Part shown: one piece after another, positions 1 through 12,239 of the stretch
Layout: each line of letters opens with the position of its first letter
Position numbering within the stretch: the stretch's first letter is position 1
NCBI RefSeq assembly: GCF_041146395.1
Contig: NC_090989.1
Coordinates: 122,697,501-122,761,500 of the forward strand
DNA from: Eulemur rufifrons
Taxonomy: Eukaryota; Chordata; Mammalia; Primates; Lemuridae
DNA length: 64,000 bases
Reading direction: 5' to 3'
The notes under the pieces: generated by a model
Told to the model about the DNA's origin: nothing
The model's database searches: none
What the model saw: the letters and a program-made list of their open reading frames with translations, nothing else
Made by a program: the position numbers and the translations under genes

Positions 1-1072
1 TGCGCGACCAGGAATGACGGAGCTGGGGCTTAAAGCCAACCTGTGATTTACCGCCCACTACAGCAGTCTGTGAAGAGGACTTGTGACAGCGATGAAGCTG
101 GAAAGGGAAGATTTGGGTTCATTTATTACAAATATATGCCAAGATTTTAGCTCCAGCATCATGTGACTAAAGTGAATATATGAATCCTAAGTAGCCAGTC
201 TAGACCTTATTCAAAGAGGTACCTTGGTAGGAAATTACAAGGAAAGATAATAATCTGTGGAACCATAGGGATAGAAATACAGAAGAGATTTTGTCTCATA
301 TTCCCCAATGCATTTTATTTTTTTATTCATATTTCACCTTACTTAAAATTTTAAAAAACATTTATCTTATCTTTGTATGAATAAATGAAGCAAACGTATG
401 ACTTTGGGTTGTAACAAAGAATGAACTTTATATTGAATAGCCACCATAACCTCGATTAAGTCATGTCAAATGAACCTCATTTAAAACTGATGTGGAAGCT
501 TTAGCCACATTGCATGTGTCCTATTTTTAACACAACTTTCCATATATAATAGCTTTTATTTAAGGTGGGAGAAGAGGAAAGAATAAAAATGTCACAGAAT
601 AGTTAGAAACCTTATGGCACATTATTTCCCAATAGTCTTTTTCGTGAATGACTGAAATCTCTGTATCTTCCTTAGTGAGGCAAAATACTGAGCGATTTAA
701 ATTCACACAACCGTGCAATACATAGCCAACTTAGCACGCAGAGGGTTGCAAAAAGGAGCTCGTGTGGATCAGAGAAGATATTAACCTCCATAAAGAAACA
801 ACAGAAAATAAATAACAGCATCTTGCTTACCACACAGGTCTCTAACTATGGGGAATAAATACTTCCTTGATGTTTTTCTCAAATGATACATTAAACAGAA
901 AGGCTTCTAAAGAGAAAAGCATTTATTTGGGTGAAAGAAACAAAAGTAAAAGCTACATAATATAATAACGATAATACCAAAGAATCTAATTGGTGCATAC
1001 AAACAAAAACTTGGGCAAAAACCCTAAACTACAGTGCAGAGAAGTTTACATTTTTTACAGGAGGTCTTAGAA
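1..1072. other. Unassigned intergenic DNA
   Basis: The first 100 bases contain several CpGs, but no family or exon is recognisable. The rest is AT-rich and I see no gene, SINE or LTR in it. Confidence 0.5.
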
Positions 1073-1276
1073 CAGTGCTGCCCACTAAAACTTTCTGTAA
1101 CAATAGAAGTGTTCTCTGTATCTGCTCTGTCCAATATAGTAGCCACTAGCCACATGCTAGTTGAGCACTTGAAATGTGGCTAGTATAACTGAAGAACTGA
1201 ATTTTAAATTTTATTTAATTTTAATTAACTTTAAATAACTGCATGTGACTAACAGCTATTGTGTTGAACAGTACAG
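1073..1276 (+). mobile_element. MER5A (hAT-Charlie MITE)
   Basis: It starts with CAGTGCTG, has the internal block TAGCCACTAGCCACATG, then the AT-rich TTTAATTTTAATTAA section, and ends near GAACAGTACAG. These match the two ends and core of MER5A. Non-coding and nearly full length. Confidence 0.85.
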
Positions 1277-2244
1277 CCTTAAAATGGTTTCAAAGAAATC
1301 AATAAACACTAAAACTGACCTAATCTTCAAAGAAAGCCCTGCTGGTTCTGTCATTTCCCAAACTGGCTTTTGAACATTAGTCCTATGTCTGCATGGTTTG
1401 AAGATTCCTGTTTGTTGTAGACACCTGCTGTTCCTGAGAGGGAAACTTACAGCTATGTCCAATAAAAGTTTGCCCATAGTAACAAAATGGATTATGACAT
1501 TCAGAAACACTTTCACTTCTTCCCTTGACCCATGAGATTCTCAGGGCATGGCCTACACAGTTGACATATACCTTTATCTGATTCTTGGGTTTTAAATCAA
1601 GAAAATAACAAGGTCTCCTGGTGGGTTCCTTACGAAAAAAATAAAAATAAAAAGTTCTGACAATCTGACCCTCCTTTGGCAAAAGCCTGATGCTCTTACT
1701 AGCAGATTTCTTCCATGTGATCAGCTCCTCCACATGCTATAAAGCATTAACATCGTCTGGCTTGCTTTCTACACTGTCCAAGTAAATTTAGTCCTTGGTG
1801 GAAACCTCCCATGAAATCTATGCAGTAAAATGCACAACTGACCAAAGCACTAAGCTTTGGTTATGAACAAGGTCATAAATTTAACTAGAGATGGAATGCA
1901 GGTTTCATTTAATCCACTACTAATAACTGACTGGAGCAGTTATTAATAGTAAATTAATAATGTCCTGAGATGCCTCAAAGCACATTCAGGATTAGTGGGA
2001 AATCCTGTTGTAATCATCTAGTATTAATAATGTCTTCCATGAGCTTACAATGGGGATTTGTGGCTTCTGTGCTATGTATCTGCTATCCCTATATGAAGCA
2101 ATGTAAAGATACACAATTGAATAAAACATAATCTAAACGTATTTGCCACTAAATATCCTACAAGGGAGCATTGTAGGTGCAATAGGAGCATAGAGATAGC
2201 AGAGATCAATTGCAGGCAGAATATTGTGAAATATTGTGAATCAT
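1277..2244. other. Unassigned intergenic DNA
   Basis: AT-rich with short minus-strand frames of no recognisable similarity. Nothing else supported. Confidence 0.5.
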
Positions 2245-2570
2245 AGAAAAGGTGGCATTTAAGCTGGGGCTTCAAAGATGAGGGGATTTGGGAGTAAATG
2301 CAGAGGACAAAGGCATTGCCAGCAACAACAGACACAGGAATGCACATCATGTCTGATGAAGGGTAAGTGCGTGACAAGGGCATAGAGGGGTACACTAAAA
2401 GATAGTACTGAAAAGATAACATGGAGCCAAATCAAAAAAGGCATTGGAGCCATGCTTTGGAGTTTGTTTAGTAGTGATAGGTAGCCAGAAATTTTTTTTG
2501 AGCAAAGTTACAGGATGGTCATATTTATATTTCAGGAAGATAAGTTTGGCTGCCATGACCAGGATGCATA
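2245..2570 (-). mobile_element. L2 LINE fragment
   Basis: It follows the inverted L2 3' region in order: a TTTGAGCAAAGTTACAGGATGG block, then CAGGAAGATAAGTTTGGCTGCC. The minus-strand frames here are relics without intact coding. Confidence 0.6.
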
Positions 2571-3612
2571 GATAAAACAGGATGTCAAAGGTAGCAAGTC
2601 ATTGAATTAATTTCTTTGTAATTTGAGCTTCACAAAGTTCCAAAACTGAGTTGAGAGGCCTTATTATTGCCATCACTGTTGCCTGCTAATCGAACAATTT
2701 TTCTTCTTAATTAGTTTATAAAATCTTAATATCATTCAAACAGCAAAATGAACAAAGAAATCGGATCTTTCACCTTACCTCAGAAGTTGAATCATCATTG
2801 GCCCATAAAATCCATTGCCATTTTCTAGAGATTGACTTAGCTGTGTATCAGTTCTGGCCAAAGAAACAAAGTGAAGTCTGCTGGTAGGATTTTGAGTATG
2901 GTAAGGGTTTTTCTCTCTGATAAAAAATATATATGGGAAAGAGACGTATTCCTTCTTACTGCCCAGAAAACAGCTATATGAGGATGACATGTCTGAAATA
3001 GTGGCAGCCACCTTGCAACCAAGAGACAACAAACTAACCTTGAAAACATAATGCAGAGGAAGATGGCAGAGATAAAAGATAGCAAAACTATGGGTCCTTG
3101 ATAACATCATTGAGTAGCAGCTGTTATATTTAATATGACATGATTAAATGTTTTTATTGATTATGATACTGTTAGACAAAAAAAAGTGATGTAAGTGATA
3201 TGCTTCATACATACATACACGCATATATACTCTGGAATATATATACAGAGAGATAAAGAGAGTGCAAGATCGTAATCCTTGAGCAAAGGAAGCACAACCT
3301 TTGATCCATATTCACCCTGGCTCTTTGGTTGGCAGTATTTTTCTGATCACAATGCAAGAAGATGAAATGTAAGCTGAAAGCTGTGTATTGTCATGCTGAG
3401 GAGACATAAATCAGATTTTAGGGCTGCTGAGGGTACTGAGATTTGCAGAGTAGAGCATCAGAGACAATCAAGTTGCCTGGTTGTGGAGTAGGTGAGGAAA
3501 AGTCTGTTTGGGTCTTCCTTGGGTTGTTGGTCAAAGGTGAGGCTGTGCATGTTCAGGGAAGGACCCCATGAGGCCTAATAGAGAGTGTCTATACAGGGCT
3601 GTGAGTTGAAGG
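2571..3612. other. Unassigned intergenic DNA with a short AT/AC-rich simple repeat
   Basis: An irregular ACATACATACA...ATATATATAC stretch with a GA-rich end lies near 3210-3265. No gene or clear repeat family otherwise. Confidence 0.5.
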
Positions 3613-3985
3613 TTGTATTAGTCAGTGTTCTTCAGAAAGAACCAACAGGACAGATGTAGATATAATCATACAAGGGGAGATTTATTAGGGGAATTGGCTC
3701 ACGCGATTATGGAGGCTGAGAAGTCCTATGACAGGCTGTGTACAAGCTGGAGACTCTGGGATGCTGTCAGCATAGCGTGGTCCACGTCTGAAGGCCTGAG
3801 AACCTGAGGGGCTGCTGGTATAAATACTGGAATTCAAGGCTGGAGAGCCTGGAGTTCTGATGTCCAAAAGCAGGAGAAGGTGGTATATCCCGGCTCCAGG
3901 AGATGGAGAGAACAATTTGCCTTTTCTCTGTTTGGGTCCTATCTAGGCCTCCACCCAGTTAGATATACCCAGGCACATTTAAAGT
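3613..3985 (-). mobile_element. MLT2-type ERVL LTR, truncated
   Basis: It starts with the inverted LTR end TGTATTAGTCAGTGTTC, then AGATTTATTAGGGGAATTGG and GAAGGCCTGAGAACC. The half that would carry the LTR's own 5' end is missing where L1 sequence begins near 3985. Non-coding relic of an ancient endogenous retrovirus. Confidence 0.75.
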
Positions 3986-4530
3986 TTATCTCCAAAGGAA
4001 TTAAAAGCAGGGACTCGAGCATATATTTGTACACTCATGTTCATGTCAGCATTATTCACAATAGCCAAAAGGTGGGAGCAACCCATGTGTCCATCAGTAG
4101 ATGAATGGATAAACAAAATGTGGTATATACATGCAACAGAATATTATTCAGCCTCAAAAAGGAAGGAATTCTGACACATGGTACAACACGGATGAACCTT
4201 AAAAGTGGGCTAAGTGAAGTGTGCCAGTCACGAAGGAGTAAGTACTATATAATTCCATGTTTTTGAGGTTCTAGAGTCAAAATTATAGCGAAAGAAAGTA
4301 GAATGGTAGTTGCTAGGGCTCAGGGGAGGGAAGCACTGGGGAGTTAATGTTAATGGTACAGAGTTTCAGTTTAGGAAGATGAAAAAAGTTCTGAAGATGG
4401 ATGTGGTGAGTGTCACACAACAGTGTGAGTGCACTTAATTCTACTGAACTGTACAGTTTACAATGGTTCATATGGTAAATTTTATGTTACATATATTTAA
4501 TCATAAAAAATTACCATTTATAGATTTATA
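3986..4530 (+). mobile_element. L1M (L1MB-like) 3' end
   Basis: It contains the last part of L1 ORF2 (CAGCATTATTCACAATAGCC, ATGAATGGATAAAC) with stops. A 3'UTR follows with GGGGAGTTAATGTTAATGG, CAGTTTAGGAAGATGAAAAA and TGAACTGTACAGTTTA. Confidence 0.8.
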
Positions 4531-4544
4531 GTGACACTAAAATG

Positions 4545-5260
4545 TAAAGTGTGTGTGTATCTTAGGAATAAATTTGGCAAAAACATGTACACCAAAACCT
4601 ATAAAACATTGCTAAGAGGCCAGGTGCAGTGGTTCACACCTGTCTAGCACTCTGGGAGGCCGAGGCAGGAGGATCACTTGAGGTCAGGAGTTTGAGACCA
4701 GCCTGAGAAAGAGCAAGACCCTGTCTCCACTGAAAAAAAAAAAAATAGAAAAAATTAGCTGGGCAACTAAAAATAGAAAAAATTAGCCAGGCATGGTGGT
4801 GCATGTCTGTAGTCACACCTACTTGGGAGGCTGAGGCAGGAGGATCCCTTGAGCCCAGGAGTTTGAGGTTGCTGTGAGCTAAGCTGATGCCACAGCACTC
4901 TGGCCCAGGCAACAAAGTGAGACTCTGTCTCAAAAAAATAAAATAAAATAAATAATAATAAATAAATAAATCCTTTAAAAAACATTGCTAAGAGAAATTA
5001 AAATTCTAAGTAAAGGGAGAAAAAAGAATAATGTTAGAAACTCACCCTACCTGATTTCAAACCTTCTTATTAAGGTTCAGTAATCAAGACAGTATGGTAT
5101 TGGTGGATAGTGAAATAGATTAATGAAATAGCTTAGAGAGTCTAGAAATAGACCAGACATTTATTATATTCAATTGATTTTGGACAAAGGAGTTAAGGTA
5201 ATTCAATGCTGGTACAACAGAATAAGCACACGGAAAAATATTAACATCTGATGAATTATA
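4545..5260 (+). mobile_element. Old L1 ORF2 fragment, split by an Alu
   Basis: Before the Alu it reads GGAATAAATTTGGCAAAAAC and ATAAAACATTGCTAAGAG. After it, the L1 continues with AGAAATTAAAATTC and GGTTCAGTAATCAAGACAG, then a TTGATTTTGGACAAAGG motif. The reading frame is broken throughout. Confidence 0.7.
4618..4976 (+). mobile_element. Strepsirrhine-type Alu
   Basis: A dimeric Alu starting GGCCAGGTGCAGTGG with a duplicated linker (AAAAATAGAAAAAATTAGC twice). Its right arm reads TTGAGGTTGCTGTGAGCTAA...GATGCCACAGCACTC, typical of lemur/loris Alus. A 15-bp target duplication (AAAACATTGCTAAGA) sits at 4603-4617 and 4979-4993. The tail is a degenerate AATA repeat. Confidence 0.9.
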
Positions 5261-6040
5261 AACCTAATTGCAAAAGTTTTTGGAGACCACATATGGTTGA
5301 AGTTGGGCCCAAAATTTGTATTTTGAACAATTTTCACAAGTGACATCTATGCTGCTGGTCCAGGTATCATATTTTGTCATTATTTTTTAACAGCATGATG
5401 CAAGAAAAAAATATGTGCTAACATTTTTTTTCACTCAAATCTTCCCCTGAATAATTAGAAAGTAAAACAATAACATCCCAGGAATAAATTGAAACTATTA
5501 ATAATTTAGGATTAAATGGAAATGACAGCAGCTGTGAAAAACTTCCTATTCAAACACATTTAATTCAGAAAACTAGGGAACCACAGTTTTTGGAGAAGTC
5601 TAAGCGGAATATGGTACACTAAGAGAAATTTACTGCATCAATGGCATGCCCTAATCCAAAGAAAAAACAATGTATATATGTACCCTGGCATATGTGCCCA
5701 ACATGAAGATGAGATATTCAAAATATAACTCAACCTGGTGGTCCATTTTTGCTAGATTGTGCCTCATAATGAAATATCACTGCTACTTCCCTGGGTTAGA
5801 AAAAGCCTCTATATGGAGATTTTTTTATTATTTGTCTACATTTTTTTCCATTAAAATCACTCTCTGTGTCATGTTTCTTTTTGCTGCCTTCTGTCAGGTT
5901 TACCCCTGCAGTTTGCAGTTAGTGTATATTCCTTATAGCAGCAAATGAGCCTCAAACAAACAGGTAGCATCAAGGAATTCCAGAGCTTTCTAAAGGAGAC
6001 CTATTGGATGATGATCTTACAGAGAGGCATAGAGAGTACA
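5261..6040. other. Mostly unassigned; possible hAT MITE fragment at 5280-5400
   Basis: The part around 5280-5400 (AAATTTGTATTTTGAACAA, GCTGCTGGTCCAGG) resembles the end of a hAT MITE of the kind seen elsewhere in the window. The remainder shows nothing recognisable. Confidence 0.4.
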
Positions 6041-6250
6041 AGGGTTAGAGTGTGGACTATGGAATCCGGCAGCCCTGAGTTCAAATCCTAATCTACCATT
6101 TAACCAGGAATGATTTCAGGAGCAGTTTCCTGAAACACTTTAAGTCTTAGTTTTCTCACTTGTAAGATGATCTCTTGTGAAAAGTACATGAGACAATGTG
6201 TAGAAGGTACTTAGCCCATTGCCAGAGCCCATTGTGAGTAACTATTATAA
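6041..6250 (+). mobile_element. MIR SINE
   Basis: It shows the MIR order: TTAGAGTGTGGACTATGGA, GAGTTCAAATCCTAATCTACCA, then TTTTCTCACTTGTAAGATGAT and a GTACTTAGCCCATTGCC end. Confidence 0.75.
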
Positions 6251-6480
6251 GTGTAACTGGGATAATATATTAAACCATATGAATGTGCATTTCTTTGTAT
6301 TTTCATATGAAGCATCTCATTAGCCAGTATAATAAAGCATTAAGCAGAGGAGTTGGGTGGACAGAGAGTATGGAGTAGAAAGGGGAGGAAGAGTGGAAGA
6401 GTGTAAGGGGAGGAGCATTATTGCAGAACCATAAAGAAAAAGAGTTAATGTTCATATTCTGGTGGCCAAAATATATATTT

Positions 6481-6776
<296 letters not shown>

Positions 6777-7839
6777 AAAACAGAATGGTTTTGAGCACGT
6801 AGACATATACAGAGACTGGATTGAAAAATCAGGCTTATTAAAAAAAGAAAAATATTTTCTAAATGTCTTTATTTCTTTTTTAACTTATCAGAAAGTAGGC
6901 CTGAAAGGTGAGAGCATAGAATTTTCCCTTATGCCCAGTGGGGAGAGAAAGCAGCTATGGGACTGAGGAGGTGGAGCATCCAGAGCTTTGCAGTGCTGGT
7001 CCTGTGACTTGTGGGAAGTGCACGGGAGACAGGTGGGAGAGACAGGGGTTAGGACAGGAGTGCCACCACTTACTGAAGGGGGTCTGCTCACTTCCTCTTT
7101 GAGACTGTCAAAGGAGATTGTCTCACACCACTCGCAGATGGCCATATCAGAGAAAATGCGGTGGTTGATCATGGTTGCCAGGCAGCGAGAAGATCTGAGT
7201 TTACATTCCTCAAGCCTACTTGGCTCTCTTGTGACATAGATTGGACCACAATTTCCCCATGCCTTAGGATGTAAAGAATGCTGAAGGCAGGATCTGCCAT
7301 GGACTAAGGCAAAGAGAGGTAACATCACAGTTTACATGGATAGCTTGGATCAGGGCCTGGATGGAGACTCAGAGGAGTCTGCAATGCCAAGGAGAATGAC
7401 ATGAGTTATCCAGACCCAATCAAGACAAAAGAGACTAGCCCCAAGCTGCAATGGCTATAGCTATCATCAGCAGACATGAGCAGAACATCCAGGGATGGGG
7501 CCTGAGGCCCAGGTGCAAGTAGCAGCCTTGACCAAGCACTCTTTAGCCAAGACCAGTAAGGACCTAGGAGAAACTGCAACAATTGAAGGACAACTTTTTC
7601 TGTCTGTGACCATAATGCCATACAAGTCACATTCTCTCATTATTATACCCAAGTAGCATTTTGGAGAGGAAAAGAAGATGGAGAAGAAATCTGAGATGCT
7701 TAGCATTTTATCTAAAAGACTGAGCATTTTCCTAAAGGAGCTACATGGTAAATTGTTTGCAAAAAAATGGCTGCTGTTATTCCCTTCTTTGAATCCATGT
7801 CCTTTGCAACATGACTTTGCAGCTCCACCCATTGTGTGA
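6777..7839. other. Unassigned intergenic DNA
   Basis: It has the densest GC of the left arm and several minus-strand frames (up to 146 codons at 6888-7328), none with a recognisable domain. No splice-bounded coding pattern seen. Confidence 0.45.
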
Positions 7840-7990
7840 ATATTCCAGCAAACTGAACAGCAAGTGCAAAGACCCTGAGGCAAGAAGGAGCTTGACAGTG
7901 TTCAAGAAACCCAGAGAAGACCAATGTGGCTGGAGTACATTGAGAATGGGATGGGAGGAATGGTATAAGGTGAAATTACAGAGAGAAGAC
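7840..7990 (-). mobile_element. L2 LINE fragment
   Basis: Inverted L2 block: AACAGCAAGTGCAAAGACCC, TGAGGCAAGAAGGAGC, then CAATGTGGCTGGAGTACATTG. Confidence 0.75.
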
Positions 7991-8369
7991 CTCAGACCAC
8001 ACATAGCCTTCTAGACTAGGAAATTTCCTGCAACAGTAGAAGGATCAAAACCTAAATCATGGTGGCCTGTTCCCACATGCATACAGTGGACCTATTGTTA
8101 AAATATTAAAATGCTTTCATTCCAGTTGGTAAATAGCTATCATGCTGAGCTCCCCTAAGTCTCCCCACAGTCTTGGCCAGTCAGGCCCCTCCTCCAGGAT
8201 CCTAAACCTCCTATGATCTTGTAATTTAAGGATTCAGGGCACATAGAAGCCTCTAACACTCTGATCTAGTGCCCTAACTGTGTAAGTGATTAAAGATTTC
8301 CAACATCACACCTAGGCAAAGGGAGGCCATTTGTTTATCTACATCTTGATGAAGTTCAGAACAAACATT

Positions 8370-8490
8370 AACTTACTCAATCAATAAATATTTATTAAGC
8401 TCCAACTATGGGGTCAGAAGGTATTAGGCATCAAGGATGAATGAGAGTAAGCAAATCAGTTTCTTCCCTCACACCTCTTAGAGTAGCATT
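8370..8490 (-). mobile_element. L2 LINE 3' end
   Basis: Inverted L2 tail: CAATCAATAAATATTTATTA, followed by a CTATGGGGTCAGAAGG variant of the tail block. Confidence 0.6.
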
Positions 8491-8525
8491 CCGGCAAATT
8501 ATTGCCCGCAGGTAGCAATGATAGG

Positions 8526-8701
8526 CAGTGGTCCTCAACCTAGACTGCACAACAGAGTCTTCAGAGAGCTTTAAAAAGTACTAATGCCTAGGTTCCTCTC
8601 CTGGATGATCTGATTTAATTGCTCTGAATTGTGGCCAAGGCATTGGAATTTTCCTAAAGCTCCTCAGGGGATTCAATGTGCAGCCAGGGCTAAGAACCTC
8701 T
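8526..8701 (+). mobile_element. hAT-Charlie MITE (subfamily not assigned)
   Basis: Begins CAGTGGTCCTCAACC, has TTTAAAAAGTACTAATGCC and TCTGATTTAATTG inside, and ends CAGCCAGGGCTAAGAACC, an inverted match to the start. Confidence 0.7.
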
Positions 8702-9689
8702 CTCTTAGAGAGATATGAGCCAACATGGATAACAGATTGACTCTTTAGTAAAATCGATGCATGTAAACCTAAAGAGTTATGTTTTCGCTGCATGTTAACT
8801 AATTAAAAAAAAACTCAAGATGAAAATGATTCCTTCAAAGATATTTTTCAGAGAGTTCTGGAGGTTGTCTTTGTAGAGTGGTGTTCCATCAAAATGGCAG
8901 TCCTGACTCAACAGGAAGCAGGCCAACCACTTGTGTTCTGCCAAAACAAAGCAGAACTCTGGGCTTTTTAAAATTGAATTCCTCAAGAAAGGAATTCTAA
9001 ATATCTCTCCTACTTTATCTCCTTGCCCCATGACTTGTCCTTTCTCCAACTGCTTGCTTCACCCAACACTAGCTGTCAGCCTGAGAGATAGGCATGTGCT
9101 AAGACCTCCATGCCATAGGTAAGGATTCCAGCCCTAGAGGTCAAGAACCAAGACTCAGTGGACTGAGATTGCTTTTCAAATGGACTTCCTGCCTCTCTAA
9201 TTGATTTTAGGTTGCTTCCCTAAACTACCCATCAAGTGACAAATGTTTAAGATGAAACAGAATCAGAAATATCCTGAAAAGGTTTGGCCCAATGGAGAGG
9301 CCATAGGAACTCTTGAAAGAGAAACATACATCAAATGCAGGGCTGCAGTATAAATATTTTCTAGATTCATTGGGTCACAGAGAGGGAACAAAGCACATTC
9401 TAGGGCAAAAGAACATGCTCAGCACTAGCTCTTAATTATTCATTCTAATGAAGGGGAACAACGATGTGGGTTTTCCAAAGCAGCGGCTGATTTTAATTAG
9501 TGGTTTGGTTTTGACTCTGGAAATCACCGCTAGGCATATAATAAAGGTACGCAGCATGTCTGAGCATATTTTAGCTGGGCAGTGTGGAATGTGGCCAAGT
9601 ATGCTAAAGAGAAAGTGGCTTAGGATTTCAAAATTCACCAGAAAAAAACCCACAAAACAGAAATATCTCAGTGCAAATAAAAGAGCCCT
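8702..9689. other. Unassigned intergenic DNA
   Basis: No recognisable gene or repeat. Short frames on both strands show no domain. Confidence 0.45.
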
Positions 9690-9835
9690 GAACTATGATT
9701 TAGAAGGCAAGCATTCTTGTCTCTGATCTATCATGATGCAGTGTGCCACCCTGGATAAGCAACTTTTCTGTACCTCAGTTTCCTCATTTTTAAAACAAGG
9801 GGACTAGACTTAAATCATCTCTAGTAGGATGGCTG
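9690..9835 (+). mobile_element. MIR-like SINE
   Basis: It carries CCACCCTGGATAAGCAACTT, then CTCAGTTTCCTCATTTTTAAAA and a short 3' part. Confidence 0.65.
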
Positions 9836-11054
9836 GATAAAATGGAATTTGATATCTTTGTATGAGGAAGAGGGAAAATATTGCAATGTGGACCCTGAAG
9901 ATTGCTGGGGGGAAGGGGAAGTAGCCAAGTTTGCATTTGGAGCCCAAGAAGGATCAAGACCCCTACACTTGGTCTCAAAAATTAAAATCAGTCAGGGTGG
10001 ACTGCAGGTGGCCCTAAGTAAGACCTGAAGTCAAGAAAAGGCCACGAGACCCTCAGATAAGCCCATCACCAAGGAGATACGATAGACCCACCAGCCCAAC
10101 CTCTCCACAGACTGAGGCGTTTGACAGGGAATGTGCTTTGGGGGCTGTAAGGAAGTACACACTGGGACTAGCCCCAAGCCAGGAATGGGAAAGCAGATTT
10201 GAGTCCTGGAGAAGTGGCTGTGTGAGTGAATCTGAGAAGCTACAATGACGAGATTCCAGGCCAAATTTGCCAGGAGCCCAACCCTGGCTGCACTTGCCGC
10301 TAAGAAAAGAGCAGTGGCCCAAGCTGGCATCTATACTAGCAGCATCTCTTGGAGACACTAGTCTCTCATGAGGCATCAGAGTCTCCTGGTCTTGGGAGAA
10401 TACTGAACTGAGACTCTAGGAGTCAAAATGGAAGTGACCAGGACTGGCCCTGGGCATATCAGGGGAGGAGCTCCAGGAGAAGGATACTATTTCCTGTTCA
10501 CTGGGTGTGTGAGGGCTAACATGTTCAAATTTGGGAGCCCACCTGAGCAATACCTTATTTGCATTCCAAATAAATTGGGGCACTCTAGTTATAGGTCTAT
10601 AAGATCCCTTAAAGCTCTAATATATTGTGATTTTAATGTATGATTCAAAACAAAACTCAAAGACTGACTTTAATTCAGCATTTGGCACATAACTCTATTG
10701 TTAAGTTTGTGGACACTAGGACTCCTATCTAAAAAAAGAGAAATGTGTAAACTGGGGATCCATCTGTGACCATTAAACAGCTTACAATGAACACAGAAGT
10801 GTATAACGATTCATGAATTCACTCCATATGCATTCATTAGAGATCATTAAAGTGAAAGCTGGGATTACAAAAGATAATTATACAGTTTGGTTAACTGAAA
10901 AGTCTTCCTTATAGAGGGCCGATTTGTATATATGTGTAAAATGCAAGTGTGTTATCCTGAAACTGAAACTGAAAAACATGCTTGATTTAGTAAAAGATGA
11001 TCATTATATTAATTTCCTGTTTAAAATGGCCCTAAACAATAACATCAGCATTGT
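9836..11054. other. Unassigned intergenic DNA
   Basis: Two overlapping minus-strand frames near 10031-10376 have no recognisable similarity. Nothing else supported. Confidence 0.45.
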
Positions 11055-11340
11055 AAATGGACATACCGTTTGACGCAGAAATTTTACTAGTAGATATTTA
11101 TCTTGCTGAAATTTTGCACATGGGTACAAAAATAAATGTACAAAAGCGTTTATTATTGCAACATGGATAGCAGGAAAAAAATGAAAGAATTAAATGCTTA
11201 TTAATAAGAGGCTAATTAAATAAATTATCAGTTGTCCACAGGATGGAATACCTGAAATTACTAAAAATAGTCAAATATATCTTTATAGCAGAGAAATAAT
11301 TTCATATTAACTGATGTTGTTATCATTTACAATTTGTTTT
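11055..11340 (+). mobile_element. Old L1M ORF2 C-terminal fragment
   Basis: A diverged L1 order: TTTGACGCAGAAATTTTACT, TTATTATTGCAACATGGATAGC, TGGAATACCTGAAATTAC. No open frame remains. Confidence 0.55.
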
Positions 11341-12239
11341 TTTTTTTACCCCACATCCACTGCGTGCTTTAAATCAAATCTATATTGAGTCTGAGGCCTT
11401 CATTGTTTCAGGGAGATATGGTTGTGAAGAGCACTGATTACAAAAAGGTAATTGTTAGAGCTTTGCAGCAAAGACAAGAGACCAAGAGAAGTGTGCTCAT
11501 CATCTCAAAAGCCTAGCTTTGAATGCCAAAACCAATAGATTTTGGAAGTCTGCATGATTAAGGTAAAGCCATTATATTTGATTAATCTATGAACTTACTT
11601 GGAGAAAAAAACTAAATGAATGAGGAGTCCAGAGAGTAATGAGAACACTAAAAGGAGATTTCACCCTGAAGGAATTTGCTAGACTGGATGAACTTGAACA
11701 TCAGTGTTCACAGCCTCTCAGGTCTCTGAAGACAGATGGCAAAGCCTAGGTCTGCACAGGCTGGAAAATCTAACATGACCCCCACCCCCACCTGCATTTC
11801 AATATGAGGGTAAGCTGGAAATAAACTCATCCCCTAGGTCCCTTTTAAGGAGACTTTAAAGAAAATCGCCCAGTCTCAGACCGTGGTGAGAGGAAGGGGA
11901 AAAATGTTCCACATGAGAATTCCTAATCATAAACCATCTGTCACACAGGAGTTTGCAACCAAATTCCAAAAAACTTGTAAGCTGATAATTTACAGTAGTT
12001 CCAGAGCAGAAGTATCACCGAGGGATCTAATGAATGCAAATAAATCTTCTTCCTACAGGAACTCATCTTCATGCTAGGCCTCAAAAATTTCCCCAGATCA
12101 AGTTTCAAGAAAATCAAACAAGTCACAGCAAAATAAATAAACAAATAAAGAAAATCATGAAACATACAGGGAAACATGGCACCATGTGAGACAGCCAGAA
12201 ATAAAACAAGCCGCAAAATGAAACCCATTTAAAACTTTC
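11341..12239. other. Unassigned, possibly old L1-derived at its right end
   Basis: Bases 12120-12230 (AAATCATGAAACATACAGGG, GAGACAGCCAGAAATAAAAC) resemble the 5'/ORF1 side of old L1s, but weakly. The rest is unassigned. Confidence 0.35.

Noticed and set aside
4634..4985. Minus-strand frames with primate-protein-like text
   Set aside because: They are antisense translation of an Alu element.
6888..7328. A 146-codon minus-strand frame, the longest outside repeats and the CpG island
   Set aside because: No domain, no recognisable protein, no matching splice structure; length alone is not enough in a GC-richer patch.
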